From positions 1 to 16,029 of the forward strand of contig CAKUPH010000047.1 of NCBI GenBank assembly GCA_934675115.1: a stretch of 16,029 bases of DNA, written 5' to 3'. The DNA comes from an uncultured Oscillospiraceae bacterium. Its GTDB lineage: Bacteria > Bacillota > Clostridia > Oscillospirales > Oscillospiraceae. Within the stretch, counting starts at the first letter, position 1. Each line of letters begins with the position of its first letter. A program made the position numbers and the translations under genes. The notes under the pieces were generated by a model. That model was not told where the DNA came from and made no database searches. It saw nothing but the letters and a program-made list of their open reading frames with translations. Positions 14,443-16,029 of this stretch are shown one piece after another.

Positions 14443-14504
14443 CCCGGCGGGAGCCGGGATCGAAGGGCGGTCCGCCGCCCCGGAAAGGGCCGGGGCCTTC
14501 GGGG
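14443..14504 (+). promoter_or_regulatory. GC-rich structured leader of darA
   Basis: Consecutive hairpins are CCCGGC/GCCGGG (14443-14448 with 14453-14458), GGGCGG/CCGCCC (14465-14470 with 14475-14480), and CCCCGG/CCGGGG (14478-14483 with 14490-14495). The second and third share bases and so exclude each other. CCTTC-GGGG around 14496-14504 offers another partner. It does not resemble the ydaO c-di-AMP riboswitch. The Shine-Dalgarno AGGAGGG (14517-14523) lies downstream and is free. Confidence 0.4.
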
Positions 14505-14528
14505 ATGCGCCATACAGGAGGGATCTTG

Positions 14529-14852
14529 ATGAAACTTGTGATCGCCGTCGTCAACCATGACGACTCCGCCGCCGTCGCCCGGGCGCTGACCCAGGGGGGC
14601 TTTTCCCATACGAAGCTGTCCACCACCGGCGGCTTTTTGATGGCGGGCAATACCACGTTCCTTGTAGGTGTGGATGAGGAAAAGGTGCAGCAGGTCATCG
14701 ACATCATCCACCAGTATTCCTTCAGCCGCAAGCAGATGATCCCCACCACCACCGAGATGAGCTACGGCTACTGCCCGTCCATGCCGGTGGAGGTCACCGT
14801 GGGCGGTGCCACCATTTTCGTGGTGGACGTGGACCGGTTCGAGCGCGCGTAA
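14529..14852 (+). CDS. darA: Cyclic-di-AMP receptor DarA (PstA, DUF970)
   Basis: The 107-residue PII-like protein has the family signature HTKLSTTGGFLMAGNTTFLVG (27-47), with the Thr/Gly-rich loop that binds c-di-AMP, and the C-terminal strand TVGGATIFVVDVDRFE. It forms trimers that bind cyclic-di-AMP between subunits. Its downstream partner is not well known. AGGAGGG is 5 nt before the ATG. holB begins 4 nt after the stop, so the two are co-transcribed, as in other Firmicutes where yaaQ (darA) precedes holB. A structured GC-rich leader and a dyad-flanked -10 element suggest regulated expression. Confidence 0.95.
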   Translation: MKLVIAVVNHDDSAAVARALTQGGFSHTKLSTTGGFLMAGNTTFLVGVDEEKVQQVIDIIHQYSFSRKQMIPTTTEMSYGYCPSMPVEVTVGGATIFVVDVDRFERA

Positions 14853-14856
14853 CGGC

Positions 14857-15606
14857 ATGAGCATGGAAATCCCCTCTCCCTTGTCCCACGCCTATATCGT
14901 CACCGGCGGCAGTCAGGACAGCCGCCGGGCCTTTGCAAAGCGCATGACGGCGGCCTATTTGTGTACCGGGGAGCACCCGCCCTGCGGCCATTGCCGCCAC
15001 TGCATGAAGGTGGAAAAGGGCATCCACCCCGACGTGTTCACCCTCTCCCCCGCCCCGGGCAAGCGGGAGATCGTGGCCGATCAGGCCCGGGATCTCCGCG
15101 GCGACGCATATATCCGCCCCAACGAGGGCGAGCGTAAGGTGTACGTCATCGACCCGGCGGAGGCCATGAACCCGGTGGCCCAGAATTCCCTGCTCAAGGT
15201 GCTGGAGGATGGCCCGGCCTACACGGCCTTCCTGCTGCTCACCGCCCAGCCGGGGCAGCTGCTGGACACCATCCGTTCCCGCTGCGAGACGCTGACCCTT
15301 CCCCCCGAGGAGGAGCCCGCGGACCCGGAACTGACGGCCCGGGGGCGGGAGCTTGCCCGCCTGCTGCTTACCGGCAGCGAGTGGGAGGTGGCCCGGGGCC
15401 TTACGGCGCTGGAGCTGGAGAAGAAAAAGGGCGATCAGCTGCTGGACATTCTCGCGGCGGCGGAGCCCTTTGCGGCGGCGGAGCTGACCCGGAACTGCCG
15501 GGCCCCGGCGGTGCTGCGGGTGTTGAAGACCTGCCGGGACAACGCCGTTTACAATGTGGGCGCGGGGCATACGCTGGGGTGGATGGCAGCGGAGCTGTTT
15601 CGATAA
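14857..15606 (+). CDS. holB: DNA polymerase III delta prime subunit
   Basis: The 249-residue clamp-loader subunit has a zinc-binding set C36, C43, C46, C49 (PPCGHCRHC), the NSLLKVLEDGP helix (110-120) and the SRC motif (141-143). A functional Walker A is lacking, as expected for delta prime. It is shorter than the usual 300-330 residues, mainly in the C-terminal collar domain. It helps load the beta clamp onto DNA. The start is ATG at 14857, 4 nt after darA, with no strong Shine-Dalgarno, which suggests translational coupling; an ATG at 14863 is an alternative. The gene that normally follows (ricT) is not seen directly downstream; the right repeat copy lies there. Confidence 0.92.
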   Translation: MSMEIPSPLSHAYIVTGGSQDSRRAFAKRMTAAYLCTGEHPPCGHCRHCMKVEKGIHPDVFTLSPAPGKREIVADQARDLRGDAYIRPNEGERKVYVIDPAEAMNPVAQNSLLKVLEDGPAYTAFLLLTAQPGQLLDTIRSRCETLTLPPEEEPADPELTARGRELARLLLTGSEWEVARGLTALELEKKKGDQLLDILAAAEPFAAAELTRNCRAPAVLRVLKTCRDNAVYNVGAGHTLGWMAAELFR

Positions 15607-15608
15607 CC

Positions 15609-15707
15609 AAAGGCCGAAGGCCTTTACACCTTTTCTTCTTTTCGAAAGAAGGGAAAGGTCAGGTTTCGCTTGACAGCGAGTTACTTTTTGCTCCTGCAAA
15701 AAGTAAC
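15609..15707. repeat. Train of four hairpins in right repeat
   Basis: The four hairpins are AAAGGCC/GGCCTTT (15609-15615 with 15619-15625), a pyrimidine/purine hairpin CCTTTTCTTCTTT / AAAGAAGGGAAAGG (15629-15658, one bulge), TCGCT/AGCGA (15666-15670 with 15675-15679), and GTTACTTTTTGC/GCAAAAAGTAAC (15680-15691 with 15696-15707, perfect 12 bp). Each corresponds to a left-copy hairpin with altered base pairs. The first may act as the holB terminator, but it lacks a T-run. Confidence 0.8.
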
Positions 15708-15717
15708 CAAAAACAGG

Positions 15718-15791
15718 TTCAGGGGCGAAAATACGGATTCGACTTCGGGCACTGAAGTTCGTGCCCTCGCTCATAGTATTTTCCCCCTGAA
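15718..15791. other. Covarying stem module in right repeat
   Basis: The closing stem TTCAGGGGCGAAAATAC (15718-15734) pairs with GTATTTTCCCCCTGAA (15776-15791) with one bulge. Inside are the invariant blocks GGATTCGACTTC (15735-15746) and TCGCTCATA (15767-15775), which flank the hairpin GGGCAC/GTGCCC (15747-15752 with 15761-15766). Compared with the left module, both stems changed with complementarity kept. Confidence 0.7.
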
Positions 15792-15946
15792 AACCCCCGA
15801 AGGTTACGGGAGAGCATTCAAAGAGTGCGGCGTTCTGCCAACCGGCGCGGGGTAACAGGACACACGAAGCCGCTGATTCTCGCTGCCGCTCCAATGGTGG
15901 TCGTTATAGACTGTTCGGCCCCCGAATGGCGCCTACAAGGCACGGG

Positions 15947-15983
15947 CCCCCTGCCGAAGCCCAGCGAAGCGGGTTCGGCGGGG
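15947..15983 (+). other. Strong GC-rich hairpin before the last start codon
   Basis: CCCC (15947-15950), GCCGAA (15953-15958) and CCC (15960-15962) pair with GGG (15971-15973), TTCGGC (15974-15979) and GGGG (15980-15983): 13 pairs with a CT and a G bulge. It ends 2 nt before an AGGAGG. It could be a leader structure or the last part of the repeat. No T-run follows it. The stretch 15898-15946 shows nothing else clear. Confidence 0.5.
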
Positions 15984-16000
15984 AGAGGAGGAACGCCGGA

Positions 16001-16029
16001 ATGGGCGAGTTTTCGCATATAGGCGGAAA
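16001..16029 (+). CDS. Possible start of an unidentified gene (partial)
   Basis: An ATG at 16001 follows AGGAGG (15986-15991) at a 9-nt spacing. The reading frame begins MGEFSHIGG and runs off the window. The family cannot be named from nine residues. It may instead be a chance start within repeat-associated sequence. Confidence 0.35.

Larger units (their letters stand above)
15607..15897 (+). repeat. Composite multi-hairpin repeat, right copy
   Basis: This is the inverted counterpart of 1-296, again beginning directly after a gene's stop codon. It has the same order of hairpins, module and end block. The end block (15842-15897) matches the reverse complement of 1-56 at 52 of 56 positions, and the blocks GGATTCGACTTC (15735-15746) and TCGCTCATA (15767-15775) match exactly. 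The hairpin stems differ in sequence but remain complementary. Between 15792 and 15841 the two copies are less alike, with only short shared blocks. No coding capacity is evident. It also serves as the 3' region of the darA-holB message. Confidence 0.85.

Noticed and set aside
14443..14504. ydaO-type cyclic-di-AMP riboswitch upstream of darA
   Set aside because: The length and conserved motifs of that riboswitch class are not present.
1..15897. Composite transposon bounded by the inverted repeats
   Set aside because: The enclosed genes are essential origin-linked housekeeping genes, no transposase is present, and no target duplication can be seen.

Overview
The window covers a chromosomal replication-origin region, most likely from a GC-rich gut Firmicute of the Oscillospirales (Oscillospiraceae-like). 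The basis is the dnaN-dnaA / rpmH-rnpA-yidD-yidC-khpB gene set in Gram-positive order, AGGAGG-type ribosome binding sites, a YesM/YesN-type two-component system, an SLH-domain surface protein and darA-holB. The genus cannot be fixed from the sequence alone.

Layout from left to right. Positions 1-296 hold one copy of a composite, multi-hairpin repeat. The leftward genes dnaN (312-1430) and dnaA (1757-3076) follow. They are separated by a 326-bp gap with five TTCCACA cores, which is the best oriC candidate. A divergent promoter region (3077-3487) then drives dnaA leftward and, rightward, the cluster rpmH, rnpA, yidD, yidC, khpB (3488-6624). A perfect 16-bp bidirectional terminator (6639-6681) closes that cluster. 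Next, on the opposite strand, comes a response regulator / sensor kinase pair (9438-6695). Across a 260-bp regulatory gap it diverges from a 1527-residue secreted SLH-domain, beta-helix-type surface protein (9699-14282) with its own strong terminator. The window ends with darA (cyclic-di-AMP receptor), holB (clamp-loader delta prime), and a second, inverted copy of the composite repeat (15607-15897). A possible new gene start lies at 16001.

The housekeeping genes form one theme. DnaA, DnaN and HolB serve replication. L34, RnpA, YidD, YidC and KhpB serve translation, RNA maturation and membrane protein insertion. The two-component system plus surface protein look like an accessory module placed where mnmE-mnmG-rsmG usually follow khpB, and the kinase/regulator pair probably controls its divergent neighbour.

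The most unusual feature is the pair of inverted repeats bracketing the whole origin segment. They share a 56-bp end with 52 identities, but their inner parts have diverged so that primary sequence changes while hairpins are kept by compensatory changes. Between two invariant blocks (TATGAGCGA and GAAGTCGAATCC) sits a variable hairpin. This is the signature of selection on a folded nucleic acid and is the best candidate here for something undescribed. Secondary points are a variant DNA-recognition residue in DnaA alongside atypical DnaA boxes, a nested RNA fold between rpmH and rnpA, and 60-bp-spaced direct repeats in the divergent control region.
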